DNA of 64,000 nt, taken from contig JAZGUH010000199.1 of NCBI GenBank assembly GCA_037893225.1, positions 1,736,001 through 1,800,000 of the forward strand. Direction: 5' to 3'. The notes beneath the pieces are model-generated. The model saw only the letters and a list, made by a program, of their open reading frames with translations. It made no database searches and was not told the origin of the DNA. This stretch comes from Hippasteria phrygiana (taxonomy: Eukaryota > Echinodermata > Asteroidea > Valvatida > Goniasteridae). A program made the translations under genes and the position numbers. Of this stretch, positions 44,307-59,300 are shown in pieces (position 1 is the stretch's first letter; the number at the start of each line of letters is the position of its first letter).

Positions 44307-47300
44307 GTAAGTAGTTGATTCGTTTTTCTGCCCGGTTGGGGGTTCATCTAAACTATAGTTCATCTGTAATTGTCTACTTGTCATTTTTTGCAGATGTTAT
44401 TTTATTGTGTATGTTTATGTTTCCTCACATTTCCTGACTGGGAGAGGTTTTCTTATAGTTGGTGACATTTGGTTGGCCTATATCAACGGAACTAATTTCG
44501 TGAAATGCTTTTTAATTCGAGAAAGTTTGAAGTCAACCATTTCTTACACTCTAAAAACTGTGTTTAGCAATTAAACACAATCTTGCTATCAGTTTGTAAA
44601 CATGTTTAGAAGCTAAACATTACGTGTCCAATTCCTAAACATCAATGTTCAATGGCTAAACACTATCCGTCAATACTCTAAACATGTTTAGTGTATGTAA
44701 ACGTGTTTACAAACTGATAGCAAGAAACTGTTCAGAAAATTGTTTAATTGCTAAACACAGTTTTTACAGATTTTTTTAAAGTGTTGATTCAACTTGATTG
44801 ACGTATATAGTTATATTGATATGATAATTCTGCAGATTTACTTCATTGTGATTTATACAACGCCTGAATAAATCCCCGCCATCCGATTGGTGGATCGTCG
44901 ATCACGTGCATTGAATTATTCGTCCTATCGCACGGCGCGAAGTTACATCGCACGGTAGGGGCGTGCGATGTAACCTTCCCTAATTTCACGGTCACTGTTG
45001 GTTCCGCTACAACAGACTGGTTTCCGATCCCAGCATTGTCCTTTGGACATCAAATGTATATTATATACATATAGGGACCGGGAACCAGTCTATAGGCTGT
45101 CATTCACACAAAATTCGTCAAAATTCGTCAAACAATCCACAGAAATGGCGGACGGTGTTTCCGAACCGCGGTTTGTTCTCCTAACAGACGACGAAATATT
45201 GGAACTCGTGTAGGCGATGCTGAGACAAATGAAATATGCAGTCAAACGATTAGAGGAATTTGCAAGACACGCAGGAACAACAATTAACTGGACCACTTTT
45301 TGTTGCGGTTTTATGCGGGACTGAGAAGGTAAACGGCACGTTGTACACAAAGAAATCCATGCATGCAATCTGTCGAGGATTTATTCAGCTGGTTATTCAG
45401 GCGTTGTATAAAACAAATAATGAATGTTTCACATTCGTGCAATGGTAAGAATAATTTCATTCGGTGACAGATGGAATGTCCCATTCCACTCGGCTTCGCC
45501 TCATGGAATGGAACATTTAATCTGTCACCTTATGAAATTATTCTTACCACGCACTCATAAACATTCATTATTTGTATAATATCGTTCTTTTAGATAACTG
45601 GCAATCATCTGTGATTAAAGGCACAGTGGGCTCACTGTTGTAGCGTTTCATTCATTGTGTTTGTGGACTGATTGAAACTATTTAACTGGTTTCCATATAG
45701 TCGTTATAATCGCCGACAGCGTCGCCGAAGAGTCCCCGATGCAACGCCGATAAATGGAAACGCTTCATTGGGGACTTTCCCAACATGGACGGCGACAGTC
45801 GGCAAAGATCAACCAAGTTCAACTTTGCCGACTGTCGCCGTCGCGTCGTGAGAGTAGGCCCATTCAAATACACGTACTGGCATGCCGTGCATTCAACGAT
45901 GTCTCTCAGCTCACCGCTTGAGTTCCAAAAATTTGACCCATTTTATCCTTTGACCAAGAAATTATGAGCATCAATGTAAGTAAAATAGCTGCCCGTAATT
46001 GAAATCTATCGAAATGAAATATCAGTTCAGTTTTCAGAAAAGTGTGAAGTACCAAAAAACGCCATTTCAGTGAGATATTTTTAAGCATTCGGACGCCATT
46101 TTGTTGAAAATTTTCAGCCGAATGACGTCAGAACTGTCTCTGCCCCGACGTCTGCGACTTGCCATCTTGCGTGCTGTCGGCGTTCATTGCGATTATATGG
46201 AAACCAGGCTTTACTCCTCAGTTAGTATACGTATCTTGTATCTTGTAAACCTCCTGAAGATTCCTTGCAGAATTTTAACTGGAGGTGTCGGCACTAGAGG
46301 GACAGGTCAGATTTAAGAGCAGGCTTGAAGGTGGTTACTGAAGGCTGGGTGACAGTTGCCTGAAGGAGACTATTCCATTCTGTGGTAGTTTTGATGTGGT
46401 ACCGTTACTTTTTGTATGTTGCTGGTGAAATTGGGATGAGTGACCTTCTAGTTCTATTCCTAGTTGTTTTTGGCTGGATGTAGTTTTGGTACTTGATGTC
46501 CAGTTGACCATTGATCATCTTGTAGAGTGAAGTGAGACGGTGGCACTTTCTTCTTACTTGCAGTGATTCCCAATCCCAATTTTTAAGGATAGAAGTGATG
46601 CTTGTATATCTTTCCCATACGTGTTTGTAACAAATCTTGCTGCTCTCTTTGGCACATTCGATGCTATCAATATTTGTCTTGGTGTACGTACATATATACT
46701 GTTTTAATAACTGTATCCTGATTATATGAATTCATTTTTGTCCTACAAGTGATAACTTTAAATATTTATTAAGTGTTGTTCAATAATCCATTGCCTCACC
46801 AATAATTGAGTATTAAAAAACTATTAATATGTCAGTCAGGGTTGTACAAAGTGTTTTCTTCCCCATAGGAGCAAGGTTTTGAGCTTAACATTTCCCCACC
46901 TACATTATGCCCCCCGGATATTTTTTGAAATTCTAGACGTTAAATTGTGCTATTTAACTCATTTAGGGCATAATTTGTAAGCTAAATTTTGTATAAAAAA
47001 AATTTGGAAAAACAATTGAAAAATGTATTATTTGGTTTGGTAACATTTTACTTTCAACATTTTACTTTGCCTTCACATCCAAATCAACTATACACAGTTT
47101 CCCCAACTAATTTCAAAATTTCACCATTTTGCAGCAGATTGATCTGATGTTTCTTAGTTTATAATTCATGATTTGATAACATTCAATAAAGCCAGTTCGG
47201 TATCTCAAAGGTCAAAGGTTATTCGGGATAAAATTGCTGACGTAATGTCACGCCATGTTACGCGAATGCTCATTCTGATTGAATTTTAACACGTAACACG

Positions 47301-50300
47301 TGCGCGTTTGTGGCTGCAGCCCTCGAAATGTTCCAACTAGCCCCAGTGGCCCATGTGACATTTGTATAGCTTACTAATGCAAAACAGGGATTACAATAAC
47401 ACATCTTTTTAACCTAGTTTTGTAGCTTAGTACTAGAGCCTAAAATACTCAGAAACTAGTCACTATTATTTATAAACATCAGTAAGATAGTATAAATGTT
47501 TTGAATGGTGAAAAATTTACTCAGAAGGTGAAAAAACAAACTTACCTTTCCCACTTGCGTACTATAGGGGTGCACCACACTAAATAGGTCAAAAATGGCT
47601 GCGCCAAGCTGATGATTACCATAAATTGTAAACCCACAACTTTTTTTGAATAATACATTTTGGGGGTTCATGCAATTGATAGATTGTGTAATTATGATCA
47701 GCTATCATAACCTGGGGGTTCTGTGCTTCAACTTTTGTGCAGACTTGATAAATTTTGGCTTTAAAATTGGTCCTATTTGGCTTGGCAAGTGGAGGGATGC
47801 TGTATGAAAAATGGCAGCTAACCTGTTTGGAAAAAAACACATTTTTAGGGGTGGTAATCTTTGGGGACAATTAGCAAAAATTCCAAACGGCTACCCTACC
47901 AAAAATTGAAAATAATTTGACAGATTAAGATTCAAACTATAATGTTCAGTGTGCCCTAATAACCGAGAGACTCCTGTATAAGGATTTTTTCACTGTGAAG
48001 TTAGTGGATTTTACACTAGGTCTGGTCAATGGGAGTTTATTTAGTGTGGTGCACCCTTAGGGGGCACTGGTGGTACAGGCAATATGGTGGATGGCTGTTG
48101 CTAAGGGACACCTCTAGAGGGCAGCATTTCATAAAATTAATTCTAGCTGTGGAAGAAAATCTCAATGTTTCAACTTACCCAGTGTTCCAACTAACCCCCA
48201 TCTCTCCTACATTAATGTGTTCAAAATGAAGTTGATATGAGTTTGCATGTAGTCAAACAACTCTGAAGGAAAATCATCGAGAAAAAGAAGAAAAATAATC
48301 TTTACAAAAACAATAGGTGTTTGGTCTTAGACCAAATTCCTTTGAGTAATGATACCGGTAAGTATTTGGGCTTGAGCCCAAACACCTAAACAAATCCATA
48401 TGTCTGCCTGGCTGTCGGCAGGGCTGTAGTCGAGTCCCTGTGCAAGTCCTTTCACAAGTCCTTTCACAAGTCCAGTCACAAGTCCTTTCATAAAGCCGGT
48501 CACAAGTAACTGGATGAAAAATTACAAAGGAATGCGTTTGTCAAAGCTCATTCGAATAGCTTAGGACTGGAAGGTTTGTGATGGACTTGCAGGGACTTGC
48601 AGGGATTTGTGATGGACTTGTGATGGACTCGACTACAGCCCTCTGGCCATCGGGGATTTTTTGACAATGCTAGCAGAGGGTGGATCCAGGATTTGTTCGC
48701 AAGGGGAGGGCCGAGGGGGAAGCATCACATTTTTTTACCTTAAAAACACTACAAAATGTCAGTGTTTGTTGACTATAATATAATAGCAACAAAGTAAAAA
48801 AAAATAAAAAAAATATAAAGACATTTTATCGAGTGGGGGTATTTGTCCCCCCGCCCCCCAAAAAAGTCCCTTCTGGATTGGCAAATGTATGGAATCTAGG
48901 CTTAGGCTGGTGGGTAGATTTTAATAGCTTTAAGATCTTTAATGTTTTTGTTCAACACGACACAAGACCCGTATTAAATGACAGGCCTAATATCAGTGGC
49001 GTAACTATTATGGGGGGAACTTGCCCCCCCCCCCCCCCCAGCTGACGTCTGTTCCCCCGGTTCCCCCCTCCCCCATTTGAATTTTTGAAATGTACAAAAA
49101 CTTAAATACAAGCTACAGCTCAAGTACTTTCATCAGTGCCCCCTTGGAAAAAAATGTGTGCACCCCCAGGTACCCCCGAGAAATGTCACCTAGTTATACC
49201 ACTGCCTAATGATTCTTGATTGAACCTGCCTTTACAGGACCCGGTATTTCATCCTTGCACCCAACGTGGTCCGTGTGGATGTGGAGGAAACCATTCTGGT
49301 CAATGTTCTTGGGACTGGTGCTGCAGAGATTCCGGTGACCGTCTATTTCCAACTGGCCGGAAGCAACGATCGAATCTCAGAGACCACTATCGCTGTTTCT
49401 GAAGGTAGAGCTTAGGGTAATCGTTAAAAATGAAAGCCAATCCCTTGAAAATCAAATCTTGGAAATTGCTGTTGTTTGTAAACGTCCACACACTAATACG
49501 ACCACATCGGTGCATATCAATGCAGCAAGTGTGTACAGTGGGCTGTACGTAGCTTTACGGTCTAAATTGCATTTTCACAAGCGTTCCTATTTTGTTTTTC
49601 AATGTACCCCGGTTTTCATTTTGAAAATTCCCCACAAATCACATTCAACAACCTTTTCAGTGTCTAAGTAATTACTAAGTAATCATATGGAAAGAGTTCC
49701 ATATCCGGACATCACTTATTTTCCCTATGACTTAAAACTACCAAAAAGTGTAAATCTGATGAAGAAACGCGAATTTAGGAGGGAAAAAAATTCAACTTAT
49801 TCTTTGAAAATACTTTGACTTTTTCTGTCATGGCCCATAGACTTTGTGCACGAGGTATAAGTGATGTCCGGATATGGAACTCTTTCCCCGTGACCGTTCC
49901 GGATGCACAGCCCTATAGTACTATAGGGAGTCCAGCGTTTTCGGGTTTTTCGGAGCTATTTGTCACAAATTTGATAATGGAAAGGGAATTGCAAGACAAA
50001 TTGAATGGTATGAAAATTAGCTCGAAGGCACTTGCATTTCAGAGTTATATGGCACTTTAAAGGTAGCCCATGGCGACCATGTGCGCCTAACGTGCTGACA
50101 ATATTATCGATAGCATTGTGTTAACGAAGGTCTAATCTGTCTACACATGAATGCATTAATTTGAGGCGTTTTCTTTGGTTCAGATTATATTGTGAAAAAT
50201 GTTTCGATATTATTTCCAGAATTATAGTATCTTATAACAATGGTAACTTATGAAGTAACTTTCTCACCTCCAAGTTTGTGAATAATAAGATCAACCTTTT

Positions 50301-53300
50301 GTCCATATTATTATAATACTTCACTTTTTGTGTTTTGGACCGCTCAAAATACTAATTATCATTGTTTGAAGACCCCTAATTTTGCATGGGTTCAGATATA
50401 CGGTCCAAAACGGTGGACTCCCTACTAGTAGTGAAAACTTTGAAGGAGCGGGTTGAGAAATTGTTGCGGGGGTCATTCATCAGGCCTTACAGATTTTTTT
50501 TTACTTTAAAAACAGGAAAAAAACTTGAATGTTGCACACTGGGCTTGTTTTGAGATTAATGTCCTAGCCATAAAATAAATAAAACATTTACATTCATTTT
50601 GTTTCAGATGATCCTCAGGAAGCCATCCTGTGGGTCAGGCGAGACCAGTTACCGGATATTGAGACGAGCGGGCACCAGTTCATCACGCTGGTTGCCAGCG
50701 CCAACTCGGCAAATCTTCAGTTCCAGGACAGCCGTCCCATCCTGCTCAGCTACCAAGCTGGCTTCGTCTTCATCCAGACCGACAAGCCCCTGTATAAACC
50801 TTCGCAACAAGGTAAGGGAGTATCTAAAAGGTCGGAATGAATGGAACAATCGACCGGGAACGGCCCGTTCCAATCAGGAACACCCGCTGTTCCCACTAAG
50901 ATCCGCTTGGGATCATGGCTGGAGTCATGGTGCTTGTGTCCTTGAGCAAGGCACTTTGTCACAAGTTTCTTCTCTCCATCGAGGAGTAAATGAGTACCTG
51001 TGAGGGCAGTGAAAGGCAGGGGAACGGCTGGGGAACACCGCGTGATCCCGTACGAGAACACTGGTCTACATGAATGCATCTTTACTTGGGACACTGCGTT
51101 CTCAACGGAAACAAACATTGTTCCTGAAAGGAGTACTACCAAATGAAACAGGAATGGTTTGACTTTTTAGACGCTCTCTAAATGGTCTGGTTTATTAGAC
51201 GAGACTTTTGCACTTCCCCAATGTTGCGTTAAACACTGTGTATGCTAAGTGATTTCAGAGGGCATGTGGGAAAAAAATATCAAGCTTAGTCAGGTGGGAC
51301 TCGAACCCACGACCTCCTGTTTATCGGTGCAGACGTCTAACGCAGGAGTACATGCAAGTAGTTGAGCATGTTAACTAGTTAAGCAACTGGTTGTGGGTTC
51401 CAGAAATGAAATATTTGGTTTCATAAACGTACCTTTAAAGTGTATCTGTAATATGTGTGTTTTTTCCCTCTCAGTTGACATTCGTGTTGTGGTCCTGGAT
51501 CAAGACATGTCACCTGATGACCACCATGACGTAAGTTCTTGTCCAATCCTGGGGGCTGGGTCCAATTTCACGGAGCTGCTCAGCACAGAAATTTGCTTAG
51601 CATTATAGGTTGCACACCAGTAAATATAACTTCCATAGACTCCAATGATAAATACGCAAACTTCCAAAATTCAGGAAAAATACTTGGGACTCTCCAATGT
51701 GTTTGAGACACACATCAAATTAAAACTTATTTCATAATTGTTTAGTTTCTGTTCATTTTTATGGGGATTAACAATGACTTTTGGGAGAAATTTCCATCCA
51801 AAAGATGATCCCCCCCTAAAAGTAGTCCCGTAGCCCATCGGCAGCTTGAAAAATGATGCCTACGCTCCATTGCAAAATAGAGCACTTTTAGGGCCCAATT
51901 TCATCCGAATTTCACAGTAGTACAAGCTGGCAGTCCTGTGCACCGCTTCCAACCTTCTCTTTTACAAACCTCAAGTTCATGGCCCACAAAATGCTCTAAA
52001 AGCAGAGAATTTAAGGGGGCGCAAATCGTGATTTGGCCGGCGTAGGCAATTGTCGGCCCATTAATACTGGTCTGCACCCACGAAATGTATTTCTTAGTAA
52101 AACCAGGTTACCAATCAAAAGTCCATGTGATCTTCATGCTAAGCCAACAACAGCTGAATACCAGTCACAGCAATGTGCATCACATGAACATTTGGTTGGT
52201 AATCCTGCTTTTACCAAGGAAGAATTTCCATTCCAAACATTTTTTTGTGCTAAAGCTATATACAAAACTTGGCCCCCTCTGGCTTCAGTGCTGCACTTGA
52301 ATCTGTTTTGATGAAAAACAGCCCTCATTATACAGACCTTGACAAATTATTTTAACAACTAATAAATACATGTAGGCTTGTAGTTATTTTGCGAATTGAC
52401 AGTTACAAATGAATGTGCTAATATGTAAAGTAAAAGTACGTCAAGCAGCTCATTGACTGTTTTGTGGAAATGAAAGCCAAGTATAAAATAATATGCTATT
52501 GAAATAGTCAGAAATAAAAGTGTCAAGGACTGTCTGATGTTTCTAATAGCTAAATCTTTCTCAAATCTTTCTCTCGGGAATTCTGCTAGGATCAAAAACG
52601 TCAGGCCACTTAAGGTCACGCAAGTCGGCAAGCAGTTTTTAGCAGCTAAGTCTATTCTTCCTCTGCTTTGCGCAAGTTGGATCAATAATTGTTGTTAACT
52701 GTTATTGACAGTTGAACAAACTTTGCCCGATTACTGACTTGTCGACCATAAACCCTTTGTGTCATACATATATGGTTTACCCAAATCGAATAGCGCCATG
52801 CTATTGTGTCCGCCATATCTTCAAAAGACTAATAGCTCGCCTAAATATCGTTCGCGGCAATCTGATGCCCTTGCGCACATTTGAAGCAAGATATGGGACA
52901 GAGGGAACTCCCCTCACCCCTCCTTTGTGTTGGTCATTGTTCCCAGAATCTTATGAATTTCTTTCAGATATCAGTCAGGGGGGTTGTGTTTAGGTTATAG
53001 GGTATAGGGACAAGAGGGGGGTACCTTGGTCCCATATCTTGCTGGGTACCGGTATAGTTGCGCAGATGTAAGGTACGTCATGAAATGACCACTGGTATAA
53101 ACCAGTGTTCCTTGATTTCTTATTTTGATCATCAGGTGCAAGTGGACATCATCGGTCCAGACAAGACCACAGTGGAGCGATTTAAGAGAAGGCCAGTCAA
53201 CGGATTCCTACCCCTTCAGTTCAGCTTCCCTCCACATCCCGTGTTTGGAAACTGGACAATCACTGCCCACTACGGGCACCAGGTGGGGATGATTTCCTTC

Positions 53301-56300
53301 TTTCCGAAGAAACATGATTTCAAATTTCCCAGATTTTTTGTAGAGACGGATGGTGGCATTCCCAGATGTTTTCCACCCTCTGTAGTTTCTACATCTTGCC
53401 ATTTGTCCTAAAAATGTGGCAAGGGTATTGCTTAATTTTAATTCATGATCTATAATGTGGGATATCTTAGGTTCTGGTGATGTCATCCATTGTAACTGCA
53501 TAACTATTTCTCAAAATAAAGCCCATATATTTTGTATTGGTCTGCATGAAAAGTAGCCGGGAGAAGAATAGGGGTTTGCATCGGAACCGGGTACCCGACC
53601 TGACCGTTCGTGTCAGGAACCGGTTCCAGATTATGGAATCGAGTACCCATACAAATTTTGTAACTTCACAGATAATGAAAAAGAGAAAGTTTTGAATATT
53701 ATTTGTCGGGAATTTTCAAAATTAAAACCAGACTACCTGGGAAACCACCACTGATTTCACATTGATGACGCTCACGAAAGTTCACATAGGGAATTTACTG
53801 GTCGCGGTTTTAGTAGTCTGGGTATGGATAAGAGCCTCGGAGAGAAATAATAGCATGCCTCATTCCACAATAAATACAACTGTATAAATCTTCCGCACAT
53901 GCACGTAAATGTACGGCACATGCATAGGCGGAGAAGTGATCGTGTTTACTGGAAAGGCATGAGATTGTTCAGATTTTTGTCTGAAATCAGACTTTTTGAA
54001 TCTCGGAAAAAGACGTTATTACAACTTCCAGGATAAAAAATTTTGGGTTGGGTTTCTTTAGCGGGTACCCGGGTACCCATATTTTTTCAATCGGGTACCC
54101 GGTTCTTCTACTACCCGTAAATGCACACCCCAAGAGAAGAACCATGTTACAATGTGAGATATTTCACACACAAAAGCCACGAACATGTTATAACGGGAAG
54201 AAATCAGTGGAGAATGGCTGAAGACAATAAACGTAATGCAATGCGCATTGTAAGCGAGCATGTGAGAGTGAAGCACTCTTACAATAACATTATTTTTTTT
54301 AAAGTAATTCCACAATTTGTAATGATGTGTCTGAAACTAAGAAACAAATTCACTGTATACATTTACTCTAACCACTCAAACATGATCACCGTGTTAAAAT
54401 GAACGTTTGTATAAACTGCAGTTATTGCAGATGGACTTTTTTATGCAAGTCGCCTAATTAATACAAGGCTAACAGCCACCCTATACGTAAAGGGCTGCAA
54501 CAGAGGTGGTGGGGTTGGCCACATTTTAGGTTGCCAGCCCTACCACCCTTGCGGTTTTCCTAGGTCCAGATCTAAATAGAGGATACTTCTTCACTAACAG
54601 ATTCCGAAGAAATTTTCGCAATTTTCAGACCTACATAGACCCGGGCCGGGTAACTTCCCCTGAAACTGAAAATTATGAATTGTGCAAATAATGTCTTGAA
54701 TATACGTTGTAGGTTTGAATGTACTTTGTGTTTGTTTCTTATGAATTTCCCTCTTGTTTTTGCAGTTCAAGGATACATCTTCAGTCCAGTTTGAAGTGAA
54801 GGAGTATGGTGAGTCATACAGCATTCTCTTTAGGTCGTGAACCATTCAAAATTCGCTAAATCTCCCGTTGTTGCGTACTTAAAGATGCTGTGGCCGTGGT
54901 TTTTCAAATCGAATCGCCAATTTTGGTAGCATTGAGCAAGTTCGGTTGGGCGACCAGAGTGACTAGACTTAACCATAGTCAATCTAGATGTCACTCGAAC
55001 GCTGCGTGGTTTGACTAGCTATTCGAACTGGATCAACCTAGCCCAGGACCATGGTTGCTCTAGTCAAATTCGCGAGTTACGTCACGGTTTCAAGATGGAG
55101 GATAGGTAAACTGGGCAAGTTCGGCAAACGTTTACGATACATTGTTGGTTTTGCTTTTGGCCAATGATACTGATAACTCTTTGCAATAAGATAATGAGTT
55201 ATTTATTGCACTTTAAGTTATAGTAGAGAAAATAATAGAAATAAATATTAGAAAAAAAAAATGATGTGCCAACATTTGCTTCGTTATAGCAGACGACATT
55301 CTTTGCACTTTGTTGTTGCTAGATTTGACATAGTCGATCGACTAAGATGCGTTCAAGTGAAAAATATACCACGCATGCGTGATTTAAATCGCAAAATTGA
55401 CCAAAAGGACTAGATCAGCAGCACCCGAACTTGCTCATTGGTGACATTTGGTAGCATGATGGTACAGATGTAGTAATTTTCAAATATAGGATTGGAGTGG
55501 ACGCTCCTGATTCTGACGTGGGTTAAAGCACAGGATGGTCTTTGCGGGTCGTGCATAATAAAACGGAAGACCCAATAGGGTTCGGTGCAGCGTGTAGTAA
55601 GCAGTGTTGTAGTCGAGACCCCGAAGTCCGAGACCAAGACCGAGACCTGATGGTCCGAGACCGAGACCGAGACCGAGACCTGGATAAGCGAGACCAAGAC
55701 CGAGACCTTGAGACCTTGTATGTCATTTACATAATAAAAGAATGCAGAAAGATCACAAATTTCTATATGCATTATGACTGTGCAAAGGAGTATACATGTA
55801 CATGTCGTTCCCAACTTCCCATACATGAAGCTAATGTGCTACATGTACATTTGGGCACGCGTACACGGCAAAGAAACGAGGTTGTCATCATGTCATGTAC
55901 TGCACGCTTATAAATCTTTAGTCGAGTAGAGCGTACTGTAATCGATTCTGTAAACAAGAAGTGTCATATATTGCACAATTATACATCTCGAGTCGATTCT
56001 ACACATGTGCTGTTTGTATAAAATATTGGTGGTCTCGATACCGAGACCAGCAAAATACCGAGACCACGGGGTACCGAGACTGAGACCGAGACCACAGGGT
56101 ACCGAGACCGAGACCAGGAAAAACTGGTCTCGAGACCGGTCTCGAGACCGAGACCGGTCTCGAGACCTACAACACTGGTAGTACCGGAAAGTGATTATGT
56201 TCGTTTAAAAATACCATTTTCTTCCGTAATTCCCTCGTAGGGGGAAATCAACAAGCCAGTTCAGTATCTCAAAGGTCATAGGTTTATATTCGGGATCAAA

Positions 56301-59300
56301 TTGCTGATGTAATGTCACGCCATGTTACGCGAATGCCCATTCTGATTGAATTTAACACGTGCGCCTTTTGCATTCACGCGGGTCACTCGGGATAAAATTT
56401 CATTGAGCACATGCGCAGTTGAAATACCGCACTGGCTTATTCCATTGGAAATATAAGTCAGCTCGGAAATAGCAGGATGCTTGCGGTGTCATCAGCACCC
56501 GGGATTGGAACACAGTGAAGAGTGTGATTTTGTTGTACGGTCGATTGTTATGCAGAAGTCACTCTATGATTTTATTTTAAAGAGCTGGACACAAAGGCAA
56601 TATTTCACACACTGATTGGTCATTGTTGCAATTTTCAAAAATGGGCGGATTTGTGGGTTAGTATGTTATAGGAAATATCATTCCACTCACCTGTTCAAAG
56701 TTTTGCATTGTTGGATGGCGAAAAAACCGAGAGAAAAACAGCGCTCGTTTTTAACCGTCGGGCGGATGATAGCCTTTAGTCAAGGCGCGCGTGGCTACCA
56801 GCTGGACACGTGATGCGCCACTCGTCCGGGTAGCCACGCACGCCTTGACTAAAGGCTACAGGGCAGTTTTCCAACGATTTCCGGCTGGAAATCGTTGGAA
56901 AACGATATAAATTTCCACTTTTCTTGACAACGACAGCACACCTGGTGCCATAATTTCACAGGATGATTGAGACTACTATTAACTTACAGTCTTGTAAGGT
57001 ATTTCGTAATAATTCAGTAAAAAATCTTTTGGAGAATTACCAATCGTGTACACTACATTATAACTCAAACAGTCAAAAGTTTAAGCCGCAATGTACGATG
57101 GGGAAGATAACAAAATTTTATGTTGTAGAAGTGCTGTGGCCTAGTGGTGGTTTTGGCACATTGAATTCAAGGTCTGTGGGTAATTCTGCAGGTTGTGGGT
57201 TCGAGCCCAGTCCTGGGCTATAGCACTTCTATGCTTAATATGGGTAGAGGCATTATTCAATGCCTTTCAGTGGACTAGTTACCCATCCCGACCCTATTCA
57301 TACTGTGAAGAGATATTTCAGTGTGAGGGGCTGGTTCTTCCACATATTCCTCTGTAGCCCACACCTCGAGTGCCCTTAATTGGGCTTGTGTGATGGGCGA
57401 TTTGCATTAAAAATAATAAATATATAAATAAATACTCCTTAGTCCTTATATAAATACTTATGTCCACTTCTAAACACATTCCGAACAGTGGAATTCATTG
57501 ATATTGTTTAAATGGAAACAATACATGTATTTTGATGAGAGGGGTCGGCGTAAATTCTGGAGATTAGGAATAATGTGTCCCCCACAATTTGCACAGTGGG
57601 AACTTTGTCATGAGTGAGGGTTTACCAGGGTTTATTTTTTCCGGCAGTTTTCTCAGAAAGTTGCCCGACATGTGTGTCATCCAGAGAGTAACTTCACTGT
57701 AAAAACTGTGTTCAGCAATTAAACACTTTTCTAAACACTTTCTTGATATGAGTTTGTAAACATGTTTAGAGTATTGACGGATAGTATTTAGCCATGGAAC
57801 ATTGATGTTTAGGAATTGGACATGTAATGTTTAGCTTCTAAACATGTTTACAAACTAATAGCAAGATTGTGTTTAATTTCTAAACACAGTTTTTACAGTG
57901 TAAGAAGGGGGTTAAGGGAAAGAGTTCCATATCCGGCCATCACTTGGACCTCGTGCACAAAGTCTATGGGCCATGACAGAAAAAGTCTAAGTATTTTCAA
58001 AGAAAAACTTGAATTTTGTTCCCTCCTAAATTCGTGTTTCTTTATCAGATTTACACTTTTTGGTAGTTTTTTTAGTCATATTAAGGGAAAATAAGTGATA
58101 GCCGGATATGGAACTCTTTCCAAAAACCCAGTATTTTTCGTCCTTTTAATTATTTATTTGTCATTCAATAATTTTGTTGGTTTTGTTTCGCTTCTCAGTG
58201 TTACCCAAGTTTTATGTGAAGGTGGAGGCTCTATCGATGTACATATTGCCGATGACGGAAAATCTCTTCTCTCGCGTGACTGCAAGGTAAAGAGTGCAAA
58301 AGGGCATGACCATTTTTGACAGGGGGAAATGACCCAGTTTCCTAAAATTCTATGATGACCAGTATTTCGGCTGGATTTGGCTCGAATTCCAGCTCAAAGA
58401 TTTTTAGCTCAAATATTTTACTTTTTTGTTTTAGGAGAACATAGTTTTGATGCGTTCATTTGCATTTTGTTTGGTTTATTCCAGGTACATATTTGGCGAG
58501 CCAGTTGTTGGTAGCTATTACGTAACATATGGAGTATTTGCCGATGACGGAAGTCTAACTAATCTCCAGACACGGGAAGGACGGGTAATGATCCGTACCA
58601 TAATTCTAAATACATTATTTACTTAAACTTATACAAATATAGCCATGTGCGTGCAAAATATGTATGTGTGTGATTGAGCAACAGATGTACTTGTTCTGAG
58701 TATTGCCTCAACTAATGACAAATAAACCAGAAAGTTGACACGTGATGTCATTCTGGAGTCAAATGTACTCGGAATCTGTGCATCTCTTGCTCAAAAAATC
58801 TTTATTTGTACAGTAATTTGTTTTAATTGAATGGAGTTCCCAGGACAGTTGTGTTTTTCAGAGAAGATGGCAGTTATATTTTCCTCCTTTAAGATTATCG
58901 CTGTAATTTTCATGTGACACAGGGAAAATGACACACGACAGGATGGTGTACAATTAACGATGCCTCGTTCTTTTAATGGTGCTTATACCGAAAAAAAAAA
59001 CTGAAAAGATACAATAAAACAATTTCCATATAAATATAGGTTTTCCCGGACGATTTTGCAACATGTGTATTTGAATTTGTAAAACTTGAATTCAATTTCG
59101 CGCTGATTTTTAGAACGACGTATATCCCGGTTTCGTTTTGGCAAAAACTAGCATTTGATTTCATTTTGCATCATTCAAATAAATGAATGTGCATAATAAC
59201 GTTTCATTTAAACGAATACGTGATTAGGCTTTCGGTTTGACGTATGCGTGGCCGATTATGAAAATGTGCAATCTATTTCGCAGCAATTCGATTTGTCATT

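Noticed and set aside
52359..52685. 108-codon minus frame
   Set aside because: No motif; part overlaps an 'aacgtcaggcca' retroelement-end word. Not supported as a gene.
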